DNA of 5,063 nucleotides from Chitinophaga pinensis. GTDB taxonomy: Bacteria > Bacteroidota > Bacteroidia > M30B66. Both the position numbers and the translations under genes were made by a program. Shown one piece after another: positions 1 through 5,063 of the stretch. The notes under the pieces are model-generated. The model had not been told where the DNA came from. It saw only the letters and a program-made list of their open reading frames with translations, and ran no database searches. Location of the stretch: assembly GCA_943333015.1 (NCBI GenBank), contig CALQRR010000163.1, positions 1 to 5,063 on the forward strand, in the 5' to 3' direction. The number at the start of each line of letters is the position of its first letter. Positions within the stretch are counted from its first letter, which is position 1.

Positions 1-227
1 AACACGTGATTGCCTTCTTTGGCGATGGGGCGGAGAAATGCAAAGCGCTGTTGGGGCAACATCCCAATGCCCGTTTTGACAATCCGGTGGAATTATCGGC
101 AGCAGACATGCTCACTGCAGCTTACGAGTCCTATCAGTTGGGGGCGTTTGCCGATCTGGCTTATTTCGAACCGGAATATCTCAAACCGTATCATGGAACG
201 CCTCCGATTCTCAAACCTGCGTTCTGA
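1..227 (+). CDS. tsaB: TsaB, C-terminal part (tRNA t6A37 biosynthesis), truncated by window start
   Basis: This is the last 74 or so codons of an open frame that runs in from the left edge (reading frame begins at base 3, stop TGA at 225-227). Visible residues include HVIAFFGDGAEKCK, a short NARF segment, an SAADML segment, and the tail AYFEPEYLKPY. The FFG-GA-KC pattern and the AYFEP-YLK tail are how I recognise the C-terminal half of TsaB from Bacteroidota. TsaB is the inactive ASKHA-fold partner that dimerises with TsaD. With TsaE it supports transfer of threonylcarbamoyl from the TsaC product to A37 of ANN-decoding tRNAs in the cytoplasm. Roughly two thirds of the protein, including its start, lies outside. 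It is followed after 54 bases by rsgA on the same strand, so a shared transcript is plausible. Family assignment rests only on this C-terminal part. Confidence 0.8.
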   Translation, partial: HVIAFFGDGAEKCKALLGQHPNARFDNPVELSAADMLTAAYESYQLGAFADLAYFEPEYLKPYHGTPPILKPAF

Positions 228-281
228 TTTTGACTACCCGCCAGCTTTAATTCCGCGTTTCACCGCCATTACTCCTCACCT

Positions 282-1217
282 ATGAAAGGTCTCGTTATAC
301 GTTCAACAGGAAGTTTCGCCACGGTAAAAACCGAGGATGGCGTGTTCCGTGAATGTAAAGTACGCGGTATTTTCAGGATGAAAGGGTTGCGGACAACCAA
401 TCCGCTTGCCGTGGGCGACCGCGTGGTCGTTGAAGCATCCGCCGCAGGCGATTACCATGTCATTACCGAGATCGACCCGCGTGAAAACTACATCATACGG
501 CGTTCGATCAACCTCAGTAAAGAAGCACATATCCTTGCGGCCAACATTGATCAGGCCTTTGTTATTGCAACCGTAAGTTCTCCCCGAACGTCACTCGGAT
601 TTATCGACCGGATGCTCATTACCTGCGAAGCCTATCATATTCCGGTAGTGATTGTGGTGAATAAATGTGATTTGTATTCGAGCGATGCCGATTTGGATAA
701 GCTGGCAGAATTGCAACATATTTATACGCAAGCTGGCTATGAGGTCTTGCTGGTTTCGGCAGCCACCGGTTTCAATCTGGAGGAACTCCGCAAACGGATG
801 AATCTAAAGATCAATCTATTTACGGGACATTCAGGTGTTGGGAAATCAACACTGATCAATGCGATTGAGCCGCGCCTGCATTTGAAAACCGGAGAGATAT
901 CGGAAGTGCACAGCAAAGGAAAACATACCACCACCTTTGCCGAATTGTTTGAATTGTGGGAAAACACCTGGATTATTGATACCCCCGGGGTGAAGGAATT
1001 CGGTATTGTGGACATGAAGAAAGAGGAAATTGGCGATTATTTTCCGGAGATCCGGCGCTTGTCGGAACATTGCCGCTTTGCCAATTGCATGCACGAAAAC
1101 GAACCGGGATGTGCCGTAAAAGAAGCAGCCGAACGGGGTGATTTTGAAGCACAGCGTTACAGTTCGTATCTTGGACTGCTCCATTCAGAAGAATTAAGTA
1201 AAGAATCCTGGGATTAA
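282..1217 (+). CDS. rsgA: Ribosome small subunit-dependent GTPase A (RsgA/YjeQ)
   Basis: A complete 311-residue protein of normal family length. RsgA is a cytoplasmic GTPase that binds the maturing 30S subunit, checks the decoding centre and is released on GTP hydrolysis. Domains run in the expected order: an N-terminal OB-fold (about 1-70, with KGLVIRSTGSFATVK at its start), a circularly permuted GTPase domain, and a C-terminal zinc knuckle. Permutation is visible because G4 (NKCD, 127-130) and G5 (SAATG, 159-163) come before G1/P-loop (GHSGVGKST, 182-190), the switch I threonines (KGKHTTT, 212-218) and G3 (DTPG, 233-236). Zinc ligands are C264, C269, H271 and C277. All key residues are intact. 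The ATG at 282 is chosen because the OB-fold starts immediately after it; there is no clear Shine-Dalgarno sequence, as is usual in Bacteroidota. dtd follows after 4 bases, so the two are almost certainly co-transcribed. Confidence 0.97.
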   Translation: MKGLVIRSTGSFATVKTEDGVFRECKVRGIFRMKGLRTTNPLAVGDRVVVEASAAGDYHVITEIDPRENYIIRRSINLSKEAHILAANIDQAFVIATVSSPRTSLGFIDRMLITCEAYHIPVVIVVNKCDLYSSDADLDKLAELQHIYTQAGYEVLLVSAATGFNLEELRKRMNLKINLFTGHSGVGKSTLINAIEPRLHLKTGEISEVHSKGKHTTTFAELFELWENTWIIDTPGVKEFGIVDMKKEEIGDYFPEIRRLSEHCRFANCMHENEPGCAVKEAAERGDFEAQRYSSYLGLLHSEELSKESWD

Positions 1218-1221
1218 GTAG

Positions 1222-1674
1222 ATGAGAGTTGTTGTCCAGCGGGTTTCGACCGCTTCCGTCAGCATTGACGACACCGTTTATTCAAAAATACGTCATGGCT
1301 TGGTCGTGCTATTAGGTATTGAAGAGCAGGATACCGTGGAAGACATCGTGTGGCTTGCCGCCAAGATTGTGAACATGCGCATTTTCAATGATGAAAAAGG
1401 CCTGATGAACAAATCGGTGACGGATGTTTTCGGGGAGATTTTGGTTATCAGCCAGTTTACACTTTTCGCCAATACCCGAAAGGGCAATCGTCCATCTTTC
1501 ATCCGCGCAGCGAAACCCGAATTTGCCACAAAATTTTACGAGATGTTTTGTGCTCAGATTTCTCAGGAGCTCAGCCGGCCGGTCAAGACGGGCGTATTTG
1601 GTGCCGACATGCAGGTTTCATTGATCAACGATGGCCCTGTGACTGTTATGATTGACAGCAAAAACCGAGAATAA
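1222..1674 (+). CDS. dtd: D-aminoacyl-tRNA deacylase (DTD)
   Basis: A complete 150-residue protein, the usual DTD length. DTD is a homodimeric cytoplasmic proofreading enzyme that removes D-amino acids (and glycine mischarged on tRNA-Ala) from tRNA, acting through RNA rather than side-chain catalysis. The start MRVVVQRVSTASV is the classic family opening. SQFTLFA (77-83) forms one wall of the active site. The NDGPVT segment (136-141) contains the invariant Gly-cisPro pair G138-P139 that rejects L-aminoacyl-tRNA. The stretch GVFGADMQVSL (124-134) is also typical. All the defining motifs are intact. It starts 4 bases after the rsgA stop, so translation is probably coupled or at least co-transcribed. 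Together with tsaB and rsgA it makes a small translation-fidelity cluster. Forty-eight bases separate it from the next gene. Confidence 0.97.
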   Translation: MRVVVQRVSTASVSIDDTVYSKIRHGLVVLLGIEEQDTVEDIVWLAAKIVNMRIFNDEKGLMNKSVTDVFGEILVISQFTLFANTRKGNRPSFIRAAKPEFATKFYEMFCAQISQELSRPVKTGVFGADMQVSLINDGPVTVMIDSKNRE

Positions 1675-1722
1675 CTCGAATCCGATTTTTAATTTCTACT
1701 TTTATAGTGAAATTTCTAACCC

Positions 1723-3414
1723 ATGAAGAAAAGCATACTTATCATTTTATCCGTTATCACATGTTTGGCTGTCATCCTATGGCCCGAAACATCTGCACAT
1801 TCCAATGGCAGTGGCGCTCCGACAGGCTACACAGGTTCGCCCAATGATTTTTCAGGTCGCACCTGTTCAGCGGGTGGAGGTTGTCACAACGGAGGAGCTA
1901 CCGCACAAACAGGCTGGGTAACTTCTACCGTTCCTGCATGTGGATATGCGCCAGGACAAACGTATTCGGTGACTGTTTCGGTGACTTCCACTGGCAGAAC
2001 GAAATTCGGATTCAGTGCCTCTCCGCAAACTGCCGGAGGAACAACCGCCGGAACATTGATTTCAGCAGCAGGCATGCAGATCAATGGCGCAGGGCGTTAC
2101 ATCACCCATACGAGTGCCGGCACAGCACAAACCAGCACCAACAGCCGCACGTGGACGTTCCAGTGGACAGCACCGGCAGCAGGAACAGGAACAGTGACTT
2201 TTTATGCCGCCATGAACGCCACCAACAGCAGCAATTCCAGTGCAGGCGATATGATTTACAGTTCTTCCCTGGCCATCGGAGAAGCACCGACAACTCTCTC
2301 GCTCAACAATAACTCAGGAACGGTATTGTGTGATGGCGCATCCACCACCTTGTCATCTAACCTCAACACAGGCAACGTATGGACCTTGGGCGCATCGCAG
2401 GTTGGAACTGGGGCAACACTCAATGCCAGTTCGGCGGGCACCTATACCTTGATCAATACGACCAACGGCTGCATTCAAACACAAAACATTACCCTCAGCA
2501 CATTGCAATCGCCCTTAACACCAACCATTGATCCGGCTACTCCGACGATGGTATGCGATGGCGAAACGGTGGTTCTCACTTCCAGTGCCGCAACGGGCAT
2601 TGTCTGGTCACCGAATGGAGAAACCACATCCACCATTGACGTGACCGAAAGTGGTTTTTACAGTGTTTCGGTGAGTAATGCCTGCGGAACTGCGGTTTCG
2701 GAAGATGCGGTTATTACTTTTATGTCACCTTCGGAAACTCCGGTTATTGAAGAAGATCGTCCGGACCTATGTGCGGGTACTCCGGTAACACTAACAGCCA
2801 GCAATGCCACATTCTTCGATAATGTGGTATGGCAGCCCGGTAATTTGAGCGGACCAACGATTGAAGTTACAGAAGCTGGAACATATACCGCTACCTATTC
2901 AAACGTATGCGGAACATCCGAACCGGGAAGTTTGGATGTGATCTTTTTTCCTCTTCCTGAAACACCGGTTATTACATTGAACGCGCAGTTGGATCTGGAA
3001 TCTTCGGTGAGTGGTTCCAACTATGAATGGTTTCTCGACGGTGTGTTGATTGATGGCGCTGAAAGCCAGACATGGACACCTTCAGCAACAGGTATATACA
3101 CAGTCATCGTAACGGGTGTAGAAGGATGCATCAGTGCTGTTTCGGCTGGATTCGAAGTGAGCATTTTGAGCATAGCCCCACAAGCAACTACCAAAAAACT
3201 ACAGATTTTCCCAAATCCAAGTTCAGGTTTGGTGCAAATTTCCATGAATGAAAACGGGCATCCGGACGATGTACAACTCTTTGATTTCACAGGAAAACAT
3301 TTGAAAACCATACCGGCAGCAATGATTATCAATCAGCCGTATGCCCTATCATGTGCCCCTGGAATTTATCTGGTAAGATCAGGTAGCTGGAGTGCAACGT
3401 TTGTGGTGGAATAG
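1723..3414 (+). CDS. Secreted multi-domain protein: Reeler-like (choice-of-anchor V type) domain, Ig/PKD-like repeats, T9SS type A sorting domain
   Basis: A complete 563-residue exported protein of unknown function. Residues 1-25 are a signal peptide (MKKS, a hydrophobic run to about 20, probable cleavage after ETSA). Next come a Gly/Ser-rich segment, GYTGSPNDF, and a Cys/His cluster with C48, C54 and H55. About 70-186 is a beta-rich domain ending in a TVTFYAAMNATN-type strand, like the Reeler/choice-of-anchor V proteins of Bacteroidota. About 187-260, 262-333, 336-410 and 411-480 are four Ig- or PKD-like modules; the second and third share the pattern P.I....P..C.G..V.L, a VW.P strand, I.VTE.G.Y and N.CGT. 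The C-terminal 486-563 is a type A sorting domain (IFPNPSSG at 495-502, VQLFDFTGK, APGIYLVRSG), recognised by the T9SS, processed and usually anchored to surface lipopolysaccharide or released. The domain content suggests a surface or adhesin-like role; no enzymatic residues are evident. A terminator follows 33 bases after the stop. Confidence 0.88.
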   Translation: MKKSILIILSVITCLAVILWPETSAHSNGSGAPTGYTGSPNDFSGRTCSAGGGCHNGGATAQTGWVTSTVPACGYAPGQTYSVTVSVTSTGRTKFGFSASPQTAGGTTAGTLISAAGMQINGAGRYITHTSAGTAQTSTNSRTWTFQWTAPAAGTGTVTFYAAMNATNSSNSSAGDMIYSSSLAIGEAPTTLSLNNNSGTVLCDGASTTLSSNLNTGNVWTLGASQVGTGATLNASSAGTYTLINTTNGCIQTQNITLSTLQSPLTPTIDPATPTMVCDGETVVLTSSAATGIVWSPNGETTSTIDVTESGFYSVSVSNACGTAVSEDAVITFMSPSETPVIEEDRPDLCAGTPVTLTASNATFFDNVVWQPGNLSGPTIEVTEAGTYTATYSNVCGTSEPGSLDVIFFPLPETPVITLNAQLDLESSVSGSNYEWFLDGVLIDGAESQTWTPSATGIYTVIVTGVEGCISAVSAGFEVSILSIAPQATTKKLQIFPNPSSGLVQISMNENGHPDDVQLFDFTGKHLKTIPAAMIINQPYALSCAPGIYLVRSGSWSATFVVE

Positions 3415-3447
3415 ATAAAAAGACGCTGATTCCACTTCGGAATGAAC

Positions 3448-3479
3448 AAGCCACTTCTGCAAAGAGGTGGCTTTTTTTT
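3448..3479 (+). terminator. Rho-independent terminator of the T9SS-protein gene
   Basis: An 11-bp stem (3448-3458 with 3463-3473, one G-U pair) is closed by a GCAA tetraloop of the stable GNRA class and flows into eight consecutive T residues (3472-3479). It lies 33 bases after the stop at 3414. A smaller 5-bp hairpin (ATTCC 3429-3433 with GGAAT 3439-3443) precedes it. The T-run is only on the + strand side, so it serves the + strand gene and would not efficiently stop transcription coming from the right. Confidence 0.9.
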
Positions 3480-3580
3480 ATGCAGATGAAGGATATTCGC
3501 CGGTTTAGCTGATTCAAATTACTACTATTCACACGTAAGTAGCACATCTATTAAGGTATTGTTAAAATATCATTTTTATT
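3480..3580. other. Intergenic, no feature recognised
   Basis: This AT-rich stretch lies between the terminator and the promoter region of the RNA gene. I see no plausible reading frame on either strand and no strong hairpin; the short CTAC/GTAG repeat near 3522-3542 is too weak to call. A minus-strand open frame reaching into the end of the upstream gene has no protein-like composition and crosses the terminator. Confidence 0.5.
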
Positions 3581-3597
3581 GATGCATAATTTGCATC
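3581..3597. repeat. Perfect inverted repeat GATGCA-N5-TGCATC, possible operator
   Basis: GATGCA (3581-3586) and TGCATC (3592-3597) are perfect reverse complements separated by TAATT. The repeat overlaps the proposed -33 element (TTTG, 3590-3593) of the RNA gene promoter. The 17-bp size and two-fold symmetry are typical of a site for a dimeric helix-turn-helix regulator, but no regulator gene is in the window. A 12-base match could be chance in AT-rich DNA; the position is what makes it notable. Confidence 0.4.
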
Positions 3598-3621
3598 TTA
3601 TTGGCCATATAGATATGTTTG
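3590..3621 (+). promoter_or_regulatory. Bacteroidota-type sigma-ABfr promoter for the tRNA-like RNA
   Basis: TTTG at 3590-3593 (-33 element), a 20-base spacer, and TATGTTTG at 3614-3621 match the Bacteroidota housekeeping promoter consensus (TTTG, about 19 bases, TAnnTTTG), with the -7 element exact. Transcription would start at about 3625-3630, leaving a leader of roughly 11-16 bases before the tRNA-like 5' end at 3641 for RNase P to remove. It faces right and no protein gene on the + strand lies downstream within the window, so the RNA is the only obvious target. Confidence 0.65.
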
Positions 3622-3640
3622 TACATAATTAGTTCTTTAC

Positions 3641-3792
3641 TGTAGGATGTTGAAACGGCAGACAATCCCTCTTGTCTCGGGGGTGAGGATAAACGGGATA
3701 AACACTGTTTAATGGGTTGACCACTTTAATCTGCTTGCAGAATTTGAACAGTAGCTAACTGCCTCGTGAAGGTTCGACTCCTTCTCCTACAG
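3641..3792 (+). tRNA. Anomalous class II tRNA-like RNA, apparent GUC anticodon, giant variable arm
   Basis: Acceptor: 3641-3647 pairs with 3785-3791 in seven Watson-Crick pairs, with G3792 as discriminator and no encoded CCA. T8 and G9 follow. The D arm has stem TTG/CAA (3650-3652 with 3663-3665) and a loop with A14, GG (3657-3658) and a CAGA run, close to tRNA-Leu D arms. The anticodon arm would be CCCTC/GGGGG (3667-3671 with 3679-3683, one U-G) around TTGTCTC, giving U33 and anticodon GUC (3674-3676), with an unusual pyrimidine at position 37. The variable stem is GAGG/CCTC (3685-3688 with 3762-3765), holding a 73-nt loop. The T arm is GAAGG/CCTTC (3768-3772 with 3780-3784) with a canonical TTCGACT loop. 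Total length is 152 nt, against about 85 for an ordinary class II tRNA. A matching promoter and terminator support real expression. Whether it works in translation, is a tRNA pseudogene with an insertion, or has another tRNA-like role cannot be decided from sequence. Confidence 0.6.
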
Positions 3793-3809
3793 CGAATTCC
3801 CTAATACCT

Positions 3810-3850
3810 GCCCCCGACGTTTGTGATGGTTCGTTGGGGGCTATGTTTTT
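3810..3850 (+). terminator. Terminator hairpin of the tRNA-like RNA gene
   Basis: GCCCCCGACG (3810-3819) pairs with CGTTGGGGGC (3832-3841) in ten pairs including one G-U, with a 12-base loop, followed by TATG and five T residues. It begins 17 bases after the RNA's 3' end. The T-tract lies only on the + strand side, so it fits the RNA gene. The convergent peptidase gene, whose stop codon is at 3858-3860, would gain a 3' hairpin from it but not a classic U-tract terminator. Confidence 0.7.
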
Positions 3851-3857
3851 GGGGATG

Positions 3858-5063
3858 TTATTCGGAATATTTATCGAGCAAGTACATGAGTGCTGCAATG
3901 GAGGCGGCTCCGAGCTCTAGTTCGCGTTTGTTCACTTTGTCGAATGTATCAGACGCGGCGTGATGCACATCAAAGTAACGTTGGGAGTCGGGAATGTATC
4001 CGAGGCAAAGCGTTCCTTGTTTTTTTAAAGGGCCAATATCTGCACCACCGCCCCCTTTTTTAAAGTCGTGTAGTCCGTATGGTTCAAGCAGGGATCTGTA
4101 TTGGGCAATTCCTGCAACTTTAGCAGGATCATCAGAATCAATATAAAAACCGCGCGGCGTAAAACCACCCCGATCTGTTTCAATGGCATAGAGGTGTTTT
4201 TCCTGAAGCGAATCGGCTAGTGCTGCGTACTTTTTACCGCCCCGTAATCCGTTTTCTTCGTTCATAAAAAGCACTGCTCGCATACTATGGCGGGGCGTAT
4301 ATCCCAACTTTTGCAGGATGCGCAATGCTTCGAAACTCTGCACACAACCAGCACCGTCATCGTGTGCCCCTTGACCATTGTCCCAGGCATCCAAATGTCC
4401 GCCGGCAATGATAAATTCCAGGGGCGTTTTTGAACCGCGTAGTTCTGCAACAACATTGTGCGAGAGTGTATCAGGTAAGGTGCGGGAGTCGTTTTGGAGT
4501 GCTATTTTCAGCTCCGGATTTGTTTTCAATTGTAGGCTCAACCAGGTCGCATCTTCGGTGCTGATAGCCAGCGCCGGAATTTTTGCATACAGTGAATCGT
4601 ATCCCATGGCACCGGTATGCGGAAATCCATCTTCCCGCAGGGAGACACTTCTGACCAGCGTTGCAACAGCACCATATTTAGCCGCTTTGGACGGTCCTGC
4701 CCAACGTTGATCCACACATCCACCGTATGCTTCAAAGGTGTGGATGTGGCGCGGTTCCATGGGGCGACTAAAAAAAACAACCTTCCCCTTGATTCCGGCT
4801 TCTCCCAAGGAGTCCAGTTCTTCGAAATGTTGCACTTCCACCACGTTGGCGGTGAGCTTCCCTCCTACACTGCCGCCCAATGCACAGGCCGACATGGTAT
4901 AATCGGCCGTGTTTTTTTGTTTGGCAACCACCTCGCATATACTTCCACGTACCCAATGTGGCACCATGACTTCCTGTAAAAACGTACGGTCGAATTTCTC
5001 CGCAGAGAGTTCCTGATACATATAGGCTACCGCCTGAGCAGCACCGGGTGATCCACTCAAGCG
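3858..5063 (-). CDS. M28 family zinc metallopeptidase, carboxypeptidase Q (PGCP)-like, 5' end outside window
   Basis: The frame stays open to the right edge, so the true start and probable signal peptide are missing; about 400 residues are visible, opening with RLSGSPGAAQAV, a segment typical of these enzymes after their N-terminal region. Numbering from the leucine codon at 5058-5060, about 75-180 is a protease-associated (PA) insert, and the catalytic domain follows. Di-zinc ligands and catalytic residues are all present: H222 and D224 in GGHLDAWD, D234 in HDDGAG, E268/E269 in NEENG, D296 in ETDRGG, and H365/H366 in FDVHHAASDT. The GGHLD.WD.GQGA.DDG.G string is the signature of the CPQ/PGCP branch, which cleaves amino acids or dipeptides from peptide termini, usually outside the cytoplasm. 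It is transcribed towards the + strand genes and ends 17 bases from the RNA gene's terminator stem. Exact substrate is not inferable. Confidence 0.93.
   Translation of the reverse strand, partial: RLSGSPGAAQAVAYMYQELSAEKFDRTFLQEVMVPHWVRGSICEVVAKQKNTADYTMSACALGGSVGGKLTANVVEVQHFEELDSLGEAGIKGKVVFFSRPMEPRHIHTFEAYGGCVDQRWAGPSKAAKYGAVATLVRSVSLREDGFPHTGAMGYDSLYAKIPALAISTEDATWLSLQLKTNPELKIALQNDSRTLPDTLSHNVVAELRGSKTPLEFIIAGGHLDAWDNGQGAHDDGAGCVQSFEALRILQKLGYTPRHSMRAVLFMNEENGLRGGKKYAALADSLQEKHLYAIETDRGGFTPRGFYIDSDDPAKVAGIAQYRSLLEPYGLHDFKKGGGGADIGPLKKQGTLCLGYIPDSQRYFDVHHAASDTFDKVNKRELELGAASIAALMYLLDKYSE

Noticed and set aside
10..285. 91-codon + strand frame overlapping tsaB and the rsgA start
   Set aside because: Its translation has no protein family character and it is out of frame with clear TsaB sequence over most of its length.
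1697..1704. TActTTTa as a -7 box for the secreted-protein gene
   Set aside because: It is one mismatch from TAnnTTTG but there is no TTG at the right distance upstream. A promoter in the 48-base gap is possible but not supported.
1881..2312. 143-codon + strand frame inside the secreted-protein gene
   Set aside because: Its His/Gln/Arg-rich translation is what a frame-shifted reading of Ser/Thr/Ala-rich coding DNA gives, and the other frame has signal peptide, domains and sorting signal.
3641..3792. Group I intron-containing tRNA
   Set aside because: Bacterial group I introns in tRNAs are about 200 nt or more and interrupt the anticodon loop. Here the excess is about 67 nt, sits in the variable arm, and I see none of the conserved core (P, Q, R, S) segments.
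3641..3792. tmRNA (one- or two-piece)
   Set aside because: The 5' end lacks the tmRNA D-loop-like consensus, there is no credible tag reading frame ending in the usual hydrophobic residues, and 152 nt is far too short for a bacterial tmRNA.
3640..3792. tRNA-Sec (8-bp acceptor if C3640-G3792 is counted)
   Set aside because: The D stem is 3 bp instead of 6, there is no UCA anticodon, and no selenocysteine genes are nearby.
3771..3792. Phage or integrative-element attachment site at a tRNA 3' end
   Set aside because: The T arm and acceptor 3' strand pair with a full 5' half on the same strand, no second copy of this segment occurs in the window, and there is no integrase.
4378..4710. Open frames on the + strand inside the peptidase gene (also 4617-4979)
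   Set aside because: They lie opposite conserved M28 coding sequence and their translations resemble nothing; they are shadows of the real gene.

Overview
The window looks like chromosomal DNA from a member of the Bacteroidota (Flavobacteriia- or Sphingobacteriia-like; I cannot narrow it further). The grounds are a secreted protein ending in a type IX secretion (T9SS) type A sorting domain with the IFPNPSSG motif, gene starts without clear Shine-Dalgarno sequences, a TAnnTTTG-type promoter, and a tRNA-like gene without encoded CCA.

Region 1 (1-1674, + strand) is a compact housekeeping cluster for translation quality. It holds the 3' end of tsaB (t6A37 tRNA modification), rsgA (the circularly permuted GTPase that checks 30S assembly) and dtd (D-aminoacyl-tRNA deacylase), with a 4-base gap between rsgA and dtd. 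Region 2 (1723-3414, +) encodes a 563-residue exported protein: signal peptide, a Cys/His motif, a Reeler-like (choice-of-anchor V type) beta domain, about four Ig/PKD-like modules and the T9SS sorting domain. A strong intrinsic terminator with a GCAA loop follows at 3448-3479. Region 4 (3858-5063, - strand) is the C-terminal 400 or so residues of an M28 zinc peptidase of the carboxypeptidase Q/PGCP type, cut by the window edge.

Region 3 (about 3580-3850), the gap between the convergent protein genes, is the surprise. It holds what looks like a free-standing RNA gene, with a Bacteroidota-type promoter (TTTG, 20 bases, TAtgTTTG), a perfect 6-bp inverted repeat overlapping the -33 element, a 152-nt tRNA-like RNA (3641-3792), and a GC-rich terminator hairpin. 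The ends of the RNA are an excellent tRNA: a 7-bp all-Watson-Crick acceptor, a Leu-like D arm, and a T arm with a canonical TTCGACT loop. The apparent anticodon is GUC (Asp), and the variable arm carries a 73-nt loop where a class II tRNA has only a few bases. I do not recognise it as any standard tRNA, tmRNA or group I intron-containing tRNA, and it is the best candidate here for something undescribed.
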